A DNA stretch of 64,000 nucleotides from Thuidium tamariscinum (taxonomy: Eukaryota; Streptophyta; Bryopsida; Hypnales; Thuidiaceae). The number at the start of each line of letters is the position of its first letter. Position 1 is the first letter of the stretch. Made by a program: the position numbers and the translations under genes. The notes beneath the pieces were generated by a model, which made no database searches, was not told the DNA's origin, and saw only the letters and a list, made by a program, of their open reading frames with translations. This document shows, one piece after another, positions 12,891-25,482 of the stretch. The stretch lies in assembly GCA_947034885.2 (NCBI GenBank), contig OX344753.2:25312347-25376346 (forward strand). Reading direction: 5' to 3'.

Positions 12891-14300
12891 GGAGAAATTG
12901 TTATGAGTCCTCAAGCATGTCTTGCAGTGTGGAGTTGATAAGATTGCTGACAATGCTTGCAACTGCGGTTTGGTAGCAACCTCAACCACACAGCCAATGC
13001 ATTCTGATTGTAAACCTTCTAGGGTCTAGAGTACTAAAACGGCCATTTATTAGGGCTTTGCTCTCTCGATTGTACAAGAGGAGGCCCTTTCTTGTAATTA
13101 GACAGTAGTGTAACATAGTGACAGCACGTGAGTACGATGCATGAGGTGTCTGTTCCTGGTCAGCGCTTGCGCTGTAGTGAAGAAGTGCCCATGCTAGGTT
13201 GCAGAAAGAAAGAATTTTGAGGCTTTCTATTAGGACCTGGTATTGGTCGACAGGGTTTTTGTGGAAATTGATTAAATTTTATGACTTCAACAGTGCACCA
13301 GTATTTTAAGTTATTGACTGGTAATCATGTTGCCATTTTGTGGAGGTAGTGAACACTCTTGCTGAATGATTTGCCCTTTCATTGTATGAGCGTATGTAGC
13401 TAAGAATTTGATGAGTTGATGAACATAAGAAGTTCAAGCGTTAGTAGCTAAATTGTTGATTGAGGATCAAACCAGAACATTGAAGATCAGGTCAAAAACT
13501 TTTGTTTTTCTCTCAACCTGGAAAGTCCCAAGGCAATTTTCCGGTCAAAAAAACACTCAAAACTGTCATTTCTGCTACATGCACGTAAGGAAACATGAAA
13601 AATATTTTCTTAAGAATCTAGCCATAAGATGTTGTACTTTACTTGTTTGAGATGATGTAAAATTTTCATGAAGTTTGACTGTAAGAAATGGAAGATATTA
13701 ACATTCAAAGTTGGAGAAAAAGTTTCTTGAACATTGTCTTGCAATTTTTAATGACTTTGACTACCTATTGTAAAGTTTTTTGCACTATAGACTTTGAATT
13801 TAGAATGTTTAATGTTGAAAATTTGAGTGAAAAGCCAAGAATATTTTTTTTAAGAAATACTTGATGTTAAATTTTTTAAAATTTTTTAAAACTTACAACC
13901 TTCAAAGGCCGTAGCTGGATTGATATATAATTCAACAACCAAGGCATCCTACAAAAATAGCCTAGGAATTACACACCTTAGGTATTCCTGTCAAAACAAG
14001 TGGACAAACACCAACCTTCTCCTTGTGCATTGGCACTAAGAGTCCCCATGCAAGCGATGTTAATATAAGGAGTTGAATTGGGAACAAAAGCACTTGATTT
14101 TTATTCTTTAAAAAATTGTAAAACAAAAGGAGATCTTAGTTTGAAAAGAAAATTACATTGTTATATATTTAAGATGGAATTGAAATACAATAATCTGAGT
14201 GGTGAGGTTGTTCTAGCAAGTGTACTAAGCCTTGTTACACAATTTTCTGAAAAATTGTGTAAAATGCAATAAAAATTGAATCCTATCAATTATTTTTGAA
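12891..14300. other. 3' flank of the PA-TM-RING gene and AT-rich spacer
   Basis: The first 300-400 bp probably hold the 3' UTR. The rest is AT-rich with no gene, ending in sequence that merges into a TTAA-type repeat. I see no other feature. Confidence 0.45.
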
Positions 14301-14655
14301 GAAAATGCTTAGATTTCCCAAAAAACAAGATTGTCAATAACTTTCTCATCACTAGTCCAAATGTGAATTGAAGCTTCATATGTAGACAAAAATATAATAT
14401 TTTAAATTTATTTTATTTTATCAATTTTGACTTTCTACAATTTTTTTGTAGTACCCTCTAACCTCTATTTTGAGCTCCTTGTGCCATAACTTTAGCTTCT
14501 TGGCACAAATTGAAATAAAAGTGATATTCCCAAAAAGCTTGTCTATTTTTCTAGCTTCAAAAAAAATTTCAAAAAATTATGAATAGTATTGAGATTGTAC
14601 AAGCCTACCTGAAGTTGCATTTTGGTCCTCCTAGGGCCAATGAGACTTTAGGGGT
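14300..14655 (-). repeat. TTAA-type repeat fragment P4 (one end only)
   Basis: The right end is the reverse complement of CCCCTAAAGTCTCATTGG, followed by TTAA at 14656-14659. Read on the minus strand, the interior shares words with the fragments at 20696 and 22302, including an AAAGTTATGG box, a TTTTGTCTA(C/T)ATATGAAGCTT box, and a GAGAAAGTTAT box preceding ACAATCTTGTT. I could not find the other end. Confidence 0.55.
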
Positions 14656-14676
14656 TAAACACATAACTCCAAGTAA

Positions 14677-15062
14677 GGGAGAAACACCCATTTCCGTCCC
14701 TGTACCTATTCCTAAACCCTAGAGTTACCACTAAATCTATCCATAAGCATTCATTAAAGTGTCCAACAAATGTTTAATTCTAATTTGCTGACGTAGTTGT
14801 AAGACACATGTATAGTTTTCATTCACTGACAACTAATTTCAACAGGTGTTCAGTTAAAGGTACACCTATAGGACAATTCCAGTGGTCTAGGGAGCCAACA
14901 CTTTGGAAATTTATAAAAATTACATACTGATTCTGAAAAATTTGATTTTTTTTTAATGTTCATGATTTTCACTCGCTAATACTGGAAAAATATCAGTTTT
15001 AGAAAACCCTGCCTCCAAATATGCTGAATTCCTTATTTGGACGGTTTTGGGTGTTTCCACTG
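14677..15062 (+). mobile_element. MITE family A, copy 3 (386 bp)
   Basis: This is the best-preserved copy. TA flanks lie at 14675-14676 and 15063-15064. The left TIR is AGGGAGAAACACCC and continues to CCGTCC. The right TIR is the reverse complement of CAGTGGAAACACCC and also continues to CCGTCC, so the paired ends run to about 24 bp with mismatches. There is no coding capacity. The CAGTGG-type end with TA duplication resembles Tc1/mariner (Stowaway-like) elements. Confidence 0.88.
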
Positions 15063-15491
15063 TAAACCCACTAAATTCCAGTGCCTGTTTATCATATACC
15101 TGAATATTCAACTAAGTGGATAACACTGTTGCATGTGTCCGCATTCTGCATCTTGTTTTAGATCTTTATAAGAAAAAGAGTTTTGAAGCCTACCAGTCAA
15201 GTTTGTTTAAACTAGAGTAAATAATTTAAAGGGAGGGAACCCCATTTGTGTAGCTGAATAGCTTCACGCCTTCACTCATGACTCCCTGAAGCAAGTAACG
15301 AGTAACGACCTAGTGAGGTTCAACAAGTTCCTCTTCCGAGACCAACAGATTTGCAACAGAAGATCAACACAGACAAATATGATGACCCAGAATTTCTCAC
15401 TTTGGAAAGTATATCCACTGCTATGTAAACATTTCACACGGCATTCCACACAGTTCAATTCCCAATCCTCTCATGTAAACAGAATAGAAGA

Positions 15492-16134
15492 TTAAAATTC
15501 GAAATCAAAAACTTCCAGCGTGCACCAGCAGGCGACCATTTGAACGATGGAGTCATCGAAATTACACTTTTCATCACTGGTTTGATTGCGAGGCTTCGGA
15601 CACTGTGGCCCTGTCAGATGAAACCCCTTTTTAGGCACTACATCGATATGCATCACATACTGTAGGTACTCGCCATCACCGAAGCTTGCGAGATTCTTGA
15701 GCAATTCCGTCATTCTGCGGAAGCGTCCAGACCAGAATGTCCCTGCCAGAGAGTTCTCAGAAGTCAATGCATATTGTTCTCATAATTAAAAACAAATTGC
15801 AACGAATGCTCCGAGTCAAAAGCGGATTGGCAACGGTTAGCTTTCAAGTCCCTTGGTGTGTCTCACAACATTAGAACAACAGATCACTTAGGTGCAGGAC
15901 TTTCACTTGCAAATCACAAACTAATGAAGAAATCTAGCAAAAGCATTAGCCCGTGGATTTACCTGGTCTGCTCCATGAAATAAGGCGTTTATCGCCAGAG
16001 GGCAGCAGCATAATCATTCTGTCTGCACCTTCAAAAATCTGGCATCCAACCTTGAATAACGTCGAGATTGTACGCAAGATGGTTTGTAATTGTGATATTA
16101 GCAGATATTCATTAGTCACTTCGCCTCCAAAACT
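15492..16134 (-). CDS. 3' part of an unrecognised gene (two exons)
   Basis: Two exons on the minus strand, 16134-15963 and 15742-15492, join in phase through a GTAAAT donor and a TGGCAG acceptor. They encode about 140 residues ending in a TAA stop. The first exon could begin after a CTAAG acceptor, and its frame is open back to a stop near 16153. The predicted text includes LFKVGCQIFEGADRMIMLLP, then SWSRPGTFWSGRF, then EYLQYVMHIDVVPKKG. I do not recognise a family. It lies 254 bp past the stop of the SINA gene on the same strand, so it may be a separate gene with upstream exons I missed, or an alternative 3' end of the SINA transcript. The first exon and start codon are not established. Confidence 0.5.
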
Positions 16135-16387
16135 CTTAGCTCCCCGTATTCACAAGCGCTACAGCCTCTAGAGAACTTCGGTTTTGCTTGATGACAGACG
16201 TACTCTGCGACAGAAAATTCCTTAATTACAGACACAGCCTCTAGAACTCGTCACATGGATGGTCAACTAGTCAGGAAGTGCACGGAACTCAGGGACCACA
16301 TCTGAAGAGCTTATTTCTAGTGATTAGTAGCTGCAAATCAACATTAATTCCCACTCTTTTCTTTCTATCTGCTCAGCAACAACAACT

Positions 16388-19300
16388 TTAAAGGCCAGGG
16401 TTGCCGAGAATTGAAAGAGTGATCTCAAACTCTTTCTTTGTGCCTTTTAGAACAGCCGTGGCCGGAACTACGAGGTAGTCATACTTCCAGGAGTGTGTGC
16501 GGCTTCGGTCAAGCGCTACTCCCTGCATGCTGAACACCATATTGGACTCGTTCTGCACGTCCACCCGCTTCACTCTGAGAGAGTACCCCACCTTCTTATT
16601 AGACCATAAGGAATTGCAGTAGAAGTAGTCTCCGAGGATTTTATCGAGCCCTAAATAAACCAACAGCCACGCCTCCTGGGCAGTCACCATCACAAACGTC
16701 TCACAGACCGTCATTCGGAAGTTGACCGACCTGGAGATGCCAGAGCAAGGTCAGTCTGTTTACAAATCATCCAGCTTCAGTTGGTAGTAGCAGCTAGCTG
16801 CATAACGATTTGCAACTACGGAGTAATTAGTAGGACATCCTTTTCGAAGAAATTCTGTGTAGCCTACAGGAGCAATTAGAATGGCAGAATTTTTTTGAAA
16901 GGATAGTGAAATGGATCAAATGACAAGAGGATGGAGGAACACTTTTAGGAGTCGAAGGGGTGTCTGGGCAAACTCAGATATCTAAGTGGCAATTAAAGTG
17001 CTTTGCTCAGGAATCTTAAGCATGCGCCAAAAAGAAGGTGGTTGACCTGGTGGAGCTAGGAAGTGGCAAGATTAGTAATTGATGCTTCCCAGTTAAATGC
17101 GAGGGAAGGTCCTGTTTCAACACGTCGAGGCTGCAGGTGGCCATGGGGCATCGAATTGGTTGAAATTCACACAAGCTTGTGTGAGGATGCTCTTCTCTCT
17201 TGGTGTACATAAGCATTTCCAAGCAACCGTACTGAGCATACTTGCAAGGCACTTGGAGAGATTCCACAATCTTTTCTACGGCCAAGTTCCGAATGTGGCC
17301 GATGGGTCTTGTGCACGTGGGGCATCCACCACATCCCTGGATGAGTTTTGAACAACAAGATGCACACGCTGAGTGCCCGTTCTCGCACTTCCATCAACAA
17401 AACCATGCATCAACCAACGCACCCAACGCACCCCATGTCAGGATCAAAAACCAATAGAAAAAAATGTCTTGGGGCAGTCATGGGTTTCAAACCTTGAGGA
17501 GTGACTAGATGTAATTGAAGTAGCCATGACCAAGCACAATATTCAACATAGAGAGGTTGAAGACCCCAAAGGTACTTAGCATGTTGAACAATGATCAAAA
17601 GAGAACAATTATGTTAATAACTCTGCAGACGATGCAATGTTTGGTGATCAATTCAAAACATTGGTATTATATTAGGTTTTAAAGAAGCCATTTTCATTGC
17701 TAAAGGTTTACATCATTGAACAAAACTTGCCTTTTGGCTTCAAACTCATTTTCTTCAACAATTAGTTGGAAGTTGCTTACCACCTCAAGGAAGTGGGTAC
17801 CAAATTCAACATTGAAAGCTCATTGCTATCTTCCTCTAATTAGAATGTTAAAAAACTGGAATTTTAAAATTCTAGTACCCACCAATTTTACCCCTCCTTT
17901 TGGTCCTCCTATTCCATTCTTAATGTCATTCTCCTAAACAAAAAGTAAAAAAACAAGTTCCTTGTTGAAGGCTTTACAACTCACTACCACATTGCCATTT
18001 GCATATACTCATCTACTATGGAATTCATTGCATTCAAAGAAGTCTAAAACCCATTAATGCAATCTAAGTTACCACCTAAACAATAACCTCCAATGTTATT
18101 TTGCACCAATGCACACATGTAGGTCAAACTTAAGTGCACCTATCACCAATTGGTTTTTTGAGCAATTTATTGCTCAATATAACAAGTTTCAAGGTTTTAA
18201 GCAATTTGGCCAAGTTCCTCCAAATTTGAGCTAGTGATGTTAAGGCACTTGCCAATATCTATTCCAAAATATAGTCATTGCCTATTACTTGTGCCTATTA
18301 CTTATGTGTTGAAGCAAAAGAGAAATCTTTGGATTCCAACTGTGCAAATAAAACAATTATTAGGGGCTCTCACACCTTTTCCCCATTCTCAATCTTCAAA
18401 GAATGAAGATGTGGCACTTCTTCTTGAATTGTAGAGAGCCCATTCTTGAAAAGACTAAAAGAATTTTCTTCTTCTTTGAAGGTGAATAATGGAAATGAAG
18501 ATTGAGAAAGCCAAGAAAAGATTAACAAGCCATGTCCATTCTCACTCTTCTCATAGTGCAAAGGGGAGTTACACCTTCATGGAGAAGGGCTCCTATTGAC
18601 TCCTCTTTTCATTCCACACCTTCTCATTCTTCATAGAACTTTCATTCTCAGAAAAGGTGTGACAACACCATGTAAAGTTGAACACAATTAACAGGACAGG
18701 ACACATGACGTTACTATCAACTCAACCAAAAGAGAATAGACTAAAGTACAGAACCCATTTGCATGGAGTCCGTTCCCATGCGTTGAAAAAGGAACCAAAT
18801 GACAGTGCCCATGTCATCCTAACATCTGACTTCTGTAAAGTGTGGTTCAATCACAGTCAAACACGCTTTCACGTGACATTCATAGTTCAAAAATTCTAGG
18901 TTTAAGGTTGGAATCCTACTACTCCAAACTTATATTCCCCATATCATCCAAATATTACATATTTTATTGAAATCCTCTCGAGACTGATCCCACAAGACCC
19001 ACTGAAATAATGTTGAATTTTCGTTCTAAATATGGAAGCCACTAAAAGAACAGAGTAAAAAGGTTAAGCACTTGTCAATCATCAAATGCTACAGCAGTGG
19101 GACCCTAATCTTATCACCAAAAACCACTCAATCAATTCATGGAAAATATTCCCACTGACACTATTCAAACGACACACATTACATATTCCCGCGGACTACA
19201 TTCAAACGATAGACAATGCATGTTCCCACGGACAATATTCAAACCGTACATCGGACTGCCAGCCGAAAAACCAGCCCTAACAATGGAAAGGCGACAATTA

Positions 19301-19504
19301 GGGCAGAGTGCTCACCTGGTACACCGGCGGAGAGAAGGTCTCGGAGCAAATCGGGCATTCCAGAGTATCCGGATCCAATTTGAAAGTCTCCCGTCGCACA
19401 TGCTTCGCATCTTCTACTGCAGCCTCCAGAGTGGAAACCGATGCGGGCGTTTCGTCATCTCGCTCCCTCTTTTGTGCAGCGTGCACAATCTTGGCAGGAA
19501 TCAT
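16388..19504 (-). CDS. SINA: SINA/SIAH-type RING E3 ubiquitin ligase
   Basis: Three exons on the minus strand: 19504-19316, 17387-17047 and 16730-16388, all in phase, giving 290 aa. The RING finger starts at residue 50 (LECPICSETFSPPVYQ) and continues after the 1.9 kb first intron as CENGHSACASCC to GCPTC. It is followed by the SIAH zinc-finger pair (PCKYAQYGC, REEHPHTSLCEFQPIRCPMATC, LPSHLTGKHQ). The third exon (SVNFRMTVCETFVMV, GYSLRVKR, ILGNPGL) fits the weakly conserved C-terminal substrate-binding domain. SINA ligases dimerise and ubiquitinate target proteins for proteasomal turnover. In plants they act in development and stress signalling. The length is close to the usual 280-330 aa. 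The RING and SIAH fingers are certain; the C-terminal exon is a little less so. The target is unknown. Confidence 0.86.
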
Positions 19505-19865
19505 TAGTGCTGAATGGAATTGAAGCTACGTCGTCACACAGCAGGGAAGTACGTGCACAATCAATTCAGCGAGGCTTGAAGGCAAGCAAGTGTGAAGGTG
19601 AAACCCATTCGACTGATTCGAGGGTCGGAGTAGCAGCCTGGAGAGACACTTGGAAGCCTCAGGAGCGGCAGCAAGCAAGTGTGAAGGATCGTCGTGATGA
19701 CTTCATGCAGTCCCACTCCCCAGTTTCGAAGCCTGTCGCGGCAAGTCGGAAGCGCCAATCCCAGTTTGAATAATTCACAGTCATCGCATGGCTTATGAAC
19801 CCTGCGAACCGTGGACCTATGACCACGGACTTCAAATTCCTTCCCACTCTGTATTCTCCCATTTA

Positions 19866-20281
19866 AGGTAGAACCACCCATTCCCGATCACCACCCCATA
19901 ACCAACCAATAGGGTACCATATTTCTGACCAAGGTTGGAACGAATTTCCATTTTCTCCTTGGAATGTGTATTTTGTACTTTTCCAAGGTTTGGAACAATA
20001 ACTTAATGACACATAAGTGAGCAAGAAAGTATGAAGCAATGAGTAAGAAACTAATTCTTCAATGATTAGCATTGGATGACTCTATATGTTGGTCATGGAT
20101 CAAGCCCAACTTTTGCCTTTCAAAATTCAAAGTAATTTCAATTCATGCAATGAAATAACCAAAGTTTTTGCAATCTGCATTATTTCTATCATTACACCTT
20201 TGAAAAATATTTGTTTTGCCTTGCACTACACCAAACCATGTCTAAAATACCTTAAATGATTGGTTATAGGTGGTTCTACCT
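19866..20281 (+). mobile_element. MITE family B, copy 1 (416 bp)
   Basis: The TIRs are AGGTAGAACCACC on the left and its exact reverse complement on the right (13 of 13), with TA on each side (19864-19865 and 20282-20283). There is no gene inside. A second, more decayed copy lies at 55.9-56.3 kb in the opposite orientation. They share GGATGACTCTA, CAAGCCCAACTTTTGCCTTT and GCCTTGCACTAC. The terminal motif closely resembles that of families A, B' and C although the interiors differ. Confidence 0.85.
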
Positions 20282-20695
20282 TAGCAATCAAATGTGAATG
20301 ATTTTTTATTTTTTATTTTTTATTTGATAGAGATGAAATCACATATCTTGGTTCCTTCACATGATTTTTAGATTTTTTTGTGAAAATTTGAATTTCTAGA
20401 GAATTTCTAAAGAAAAAGAGAAGAAAAATCATTTCTAATAGAAATTATCTTGGAGTATATGAAAAATTCACTACAAGTGTACATTAGAGTGAAGAACATC
20501 ATAGTGGAAAAAAAACTAAACTTCCTCTTCATTGTCTAAATAGAAATCAAGAGACATTGGAAATACAATTGAGGTAAGATGTCTACTTTTAGGAATTTTC
20601 AAGATTTCAGTTTGGAGTAGAAATTGAAGTATATGGCCTTTATTTCATTAGTAGGATTCAAATTCAAAAAATATCATTTCAATAGAAAAGTTTAA

Positions 20696-21100
20696 CCCCT
20701 AAAGGATCACTATTCCTTTGGAGGACAAATGGGATTTCAAATAGGTACTTATAGTTTCAATATTTGTCCTAGTTTTTTGAAACTTTTGTAAAAGATAGAA
20801 AAATTGATGACCTTTACAAGAATATAATGTTTTTCAATCAACGCCTAGGAATAAAAGTTATGGCTTGACTAAGTTCAATTCAAGAGAGAAGGGGTAATAA
20901 ATTTTTTTTTTAAAAACTTATTTTGAACCTTTTTATGAAAATCAATTCTTCTCATATATTAAAATTTTGTCTATATGTAAGGCTTTAATTCATTCTATTT
21001 CGATTTGTTATGAGAAAGTTATAGGCAATCTTGTTGGATTTTGGGGGGCAATTTGATCATCTTCTTGAACAAATAATTTGTAGGATTCATTTCAAAATGT
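20696..21100 (+). repeat. TTAA-type repeat, left end only
   Basis: TTAA at 20692-20695 is followed by CCCCTAAAGGATC, the same first 13 bases as the fragment at 22302. The two share an interior to at least 350 bp in. The matching right end is not visible before 22.3 kb. The DNA from 21100 to 22300 is very AT-rich with no gene. Confidence 0.55.
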
Positions 21101-22301
21101 GATTTTTTCAATTTAAAAAAAAAATCCATATGATTTATTTTACTTTTTAGAACAATCCCACCATTGGAATTAGTGCATTTTAATTCCATGTTAGAGATAT
21201 TAATAATTTAGATTCTCCTTCTATTTTGTACCTACTTCTATTTAACAATTTTTCAAAGAATAAAAATTAAGTTTTTTTGTAAATTATTTTATTTTTAAGA
21301 CTTTCAACTCAATTTTCCACCATAAATATTTAAAGCTCAAAACTCTATAATGCAAAAAATTAAAGTTAAGAAGGTTCAGAGTCAAATAACCTAATCCCAT
21401 TGAATGTATTTAAAAACTTATTTTTTTCATTTTTATCGCAAATTCTTGAAATTTTTCCTATACATTCTCATATTGATTAGGTGTAAGATCCTCTAGTTAG
21501 ATGTGCAATAAAACAATTTTCAGATTTTTTACTCTTTGCTATGGAAATGGCAATTTTATATGTTTTTTTGCAAGAAAAAGGCCTTGGGGTTTTAAGAACT
21601 AAGATGTAAATCAAAGAACAAGTTTCCAAAATACACTAGAATAGAATACTTTGTAATCTACTTTTGTTGCATTTTCTTAAATTGAAAGGTCATAAGTACT
21701 TCTAGAAGTACTTCAATGAAGAAGATTCCACCATCATCTACAAAAACTTCTATTCAAACAACTTCCAAAACAAAATTTGGATGAAAAATGCTTTGCAATC
21801 ATCAAATTCATTATTTTGAAATCATCCAAATGCCATTTTTTGTCATTGGAAGCATTAATCCCTCAACACTTCAAACCTTTCTTTCATTTTTGCATATTTT
21901 TGCTTAAATCTTTATAAATATATAAACTTACTTCAATTTCATCAAATTCATCATTCAAAAAGTATTTTTTTTAAAAGTCAAGCATCTGTTTTGATGAATG
22001 AGAAGTTCTGTAGTAAGAAAAAATTTCTATTCATTATTCAAATTTTAAACATTAGAGTGCTAAAGGATTACAGGGTTTATTGTACTCTTAATCTACAATA
22101 ATAGCAAATGAACATGTCTACTATTAGTGAGATGAGAGACCCTATTTACACCACAATATAAATCCACTTTATATATTGCATTGTATGTGAATATAATAGT
22201 TTACATTTTAATATTTCAAGTGTATTCTATTATTAATATATAGTTGCCATAAAATAACATGATTACATAATCACATATGCAAACAAGGGCTCCTACCTTA
22301 A

Positions 22302-22645
22302 CCCCTAAAGGATCTTTTGTCTTCTTGGGAGACAATTTGGGTCTAGGTAGGTTTACATTGTCTCAACTTGTAGTGAATGTTTTTGAAACTTTTTGATAAT
22401 GTGTAGTTCAGTAGGAACTTGGTAGACATGTAGTTTTTATTTAAGTTAGTGCCAAGGAGCAAAAGTTATGGATCAATAAGAAAAAATAGAGGTTGGCAAG
22501 CAACAAATAAATAACAAAAAGTCAAAATAAATTATTAATTTTTTTTCTTCAAAAGATATTTTTTTGTCTATATATGAAGCTTTAGTTCATACTATTTAAA
22601 TTAGTAATTAAAAATTTATAGACAATTTTAGTTTTTTGGGCAATC
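22302..22645 (+). repeat. TTAA-type repeat split by the Harbinger element
   Basis: TTAA at 22298-22301 is followed by CCCCTAAAGGATC. The homology to the 20696 copy runs up to GGCAATCTAA at the transposon border. It resumes after the transposon at 28310, where ATAGAATTCATTT corresponds to GTAGGATTCATTT in the intact copy. This shows the Harbinger element inserted into an older repeat. Confidence 0.7.
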
Positions 22646-22648
22646 TAA

Positions 22649-22672
22649 AGGTATGTTCCCACTTGCTGTTAG
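22649..22672 (+). repeat. Left TIR of the Harbinger element
   Basis: The TIR begins AGGTATGTTCCCACTTGC. It pairs with the right TIR over 24 bp with mismatches at positions 4 and 20. Confidence 0.93.
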
Positions 22673-23503
22673 TGGGGAGTCCTGGTTTTAGGGAGGACCC
22701 TTAAGAGTCGGGAAGCCAGATCACTTTCACACCGTGACTGGTTCGGGTTGTCAGACGGTGGTTCGGAATCACCTGTCCAGGCTCGGCTCACCACCAGCCA
22801 GTCGTTGTCAGAACAACTTTTCCACGACCTTCCTGACACGGCATGGAAGTTTCGCGCACCCTTGGCATTGGGCTTTCCGTTGGAGGAGCTGCGCTGTAGG
22901 ACTTCAGGGTCGATGCGTCTCCCGCTGTCTGTGAAGAGTCTGTGAGTTATGCGAGGTCGACAAGGGAGAGAAGCTCCTGTGCGATGAAATGTTGCAGTGA
23001 ATCCCCTGCGGAATAGATCATATTGGACAACGTGACGAGGTCGTTTTGACTGTGCACTGCTCGAATAAGAGAGATGCAGATAGGTTAAACAGGGTAGGAC
23101 TTCTTGCTTCGGGCGCATACAGTCCTTAAATTACTGTGGCAACGACGAGCTGCCGAAATCACTGTCGGCCGTGACCCGCCGCTTCTTTGGAACAGGAGGT
23201 AGTGTCAACAGCTGTGGTCTCCTGCACATTGAGGCAACAATTTCATCAGGTACTGCACTGAATTCCGCTCACTTGCGTAGCTCGGCCAAGGAAGTTTGTC
23301 TATTACTGTGTCCAATGCAAATTAGGGCTCTCGGGTGGGTGTACTTCGTTTCATGTGCTGCTCTCCTCGTCATGCCAAGTGTGTTCCCTGTGCTCATTTC
23401 ATACTCTTTATTTCAATGTGCATGACTTCGTACTCGAGGGAAATTGACAGCGGTTTCTCTGTTACTGCAGAGGAAATTGAACTTGTTCTTCAGTCACAGA
23501 ACG

Positions 23504-24853
23504 ATGTACAATTTGAGCGACCCCTACACTGCCGTGGCTTTCAGTTTGTGGATGCTAATGCTCCTTCTTCATGCGGAATCCGAGGTCTGCCAAGGTACGC
23601 CTGAATCTGGCCTTGGCGAGGACAATGAAGTCATGGCATCGCTACTTGAACTGCAGGAGGGGCCGGCGCTGGCGATGGACTCCATGATGCAGTCAGCTAT
23701 CCGCAATTTCCAACTGTGCAGCACTGTTAACGTGTTTCATGACGAAATTGCTTATTGGGTGAAGCCACGCTCCACGACCTGGTTCTCAAGATTCTTGATG
23801 CATGAATATGACAACAAACGCTGGATTTCCATGTTTCGCATAACGAAGCCTGCTGTCTTCGCTTTAGCAGAAGTGATTCGGCCGCATGTCCAGAAGAAAG
23901 ACACACGCTACCGATTTGCTATCCCAGTACTTGTGCGGGTCGCATGTATTTTATTCAAGCTAGTTCACGGAGCTAATTTCACCATCTGCAGCGAAATGTT
24001 TGCCATTGGCAGGAGCACCGTGTCCAAAGTCTTGAGGGAGGTGGTTCATTCTATAAATGACTGCTTGAAGAGTGAGATTCAGTGGCCAGCTGGTGATCGA
24101 CTACGTGAAACACAATAGAAATTTGCAAGACTGTGCTCTCTACCAACAGTTGTTGGAGCTTTGGATGCTTTTCACGTTGGCATTAGCAAACCACAACATT
24201 GTCCTGCGGACTATTATTACTTCAAGAGCGGTGGTTACTCCATGAATTGCCAAGCTGTAGTGGATAGTGACAAGCGCTTCCTCGATCTATATGTGGACAT
24301 GCCCAGATCAACTAACGACAGTCGGGTGCTACGGAGGTCTACATTGTATGAACTGGCAAGCAACGGCAACCTCATGTCTCCCAAAATGGCTGTGGACGGA
24401 TTCGAACCCTACGTCATTGCTGACAGTGGCTATCCTTTAATGCCTTAGATAATGGTCCCGCATCGTGAAGTCTGCAATCTGTCAGTGCCTGACACGTTAC
24501 TCAATCGAAAGTTGAAGAAAGGCCGCACGGTAGTTGAGAATGCTTTCGGCATTCTGAAACAGTCTTTTCGAGAGTTTCTTGGCAAATCCGAGTTGCACGT
24601 CACTTTTCTACCGGATGCCATCGTCTGCTGTGCTATACTTCATAACATTCTCCTTCGCCAATTTCATGACGAAATCGAAGACTTGCTGGAGACGCTCATC
24701 CAGGAGGGCATGGAAATGCCGGACGTCCTTGCAGGACTACCGCCCCGTAATGCGCGCCGCGTCGAGGACTTCGGTCGGCAAACTTCAGAAGCGGCGGTCA
24801 AACACCATGACCTCGGCGACTATTTGGTAGCACGACGACGTCCACCACCGTGA
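23504..24853 (+). pseudogene. HARBI1-like DDE nuclease (transposase), two in-frame UAG stops
   Basis: One continuous frame of 450 codons carries only two internal stops, UAG at 24116-24118 and at 24446-24448. The start at 23504 (MYNLSDPYTAVAFSLW) is preferred over 23444, as the following hydrophobic Leu-rich N-terminus and acidic stretch resemble plant Harbinger nucleases. A helix-turn-helix-like segment (TICSEMFAIGRSTVSKVL) precedes the catalytic core. The acidic residues are D in VVGALDAFH (24164), D in PRSTNDSRV (24317), D in VIADSGYPL (24422) and E in VVENAFGILK (24536). All are present, and the C-terminal LHN motif follows. The second stop sits where a Trp is common, so TGG to TAG is likely. 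The intact enzyme cuts and rejoins TIR ends with help from the SANT-like partner. Confidence 0.9.
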
Positions 24854-25482
24854 GCAAACAAGGTTCGTTCACTGAACCGATTTCTCTCCAGTCTTGGCGA
24901 CATGTTTGTCTTCAGACGTTCCCTTACAGGTGCCGCCTTCCAAAACTCACGGAGTGCACATGAGGGCTGTGCGTGCTCAAAATCGCTCATGAGGGCAACA
25001 AATATGCAGGACGGTATCACGGGGGTCTATCCATGGAATTCAAGCGACATAGAAGAGGCAAACAGTTGTTTTTTTTCTGTACAATTTTTTATTTTTTATT
25101 TTTTTGGTTTTTCCTTTTTGAAAAATTACAGACATGCATGGGAACGAGAGCCATGACTCGTGCTACTGCTCTGTCGAGGCTCTTGCACTGTCAGGTCGTC
25201 CGACCATGCATTGAGTACCCCCTCAACTCGGAATTCATATAACTGTGAACATAGTAGGAAGAAGCGGACTCACAAAGGGTGCATCCCATCGCATTTTCAA
25301 AGAGGAGCAACCGTCCGTGCAAACATGTCTCCTCTTCAAACTGAACCGTACATGACTAAAGCTAGTGGCATTCATGCAGGTGACAAAATGCAGGGCGCAT
25401 CAACGAACTCCTATGGACACAAAGGCAGAAGCTGATGTACATATTCACCGTCTGTACAGAACTACATACGTGAGGGCTACCT

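Noticed and set aside
14651..14659. CCCTAA-like strings at the TTAA element ends taken as interstitial telomere repeats
   Set aside because: They occur singly at element borders with TTAA, not as tandem CCCTAAA arrays.
22669..23118. 149-codon minus-strand open frame near the left end of the Harbinger element
   Set aside because: No domain, starts inside the subterminal region, and plant Harbinger elements need only the two genes already found. A third small gene cannot be excluded.
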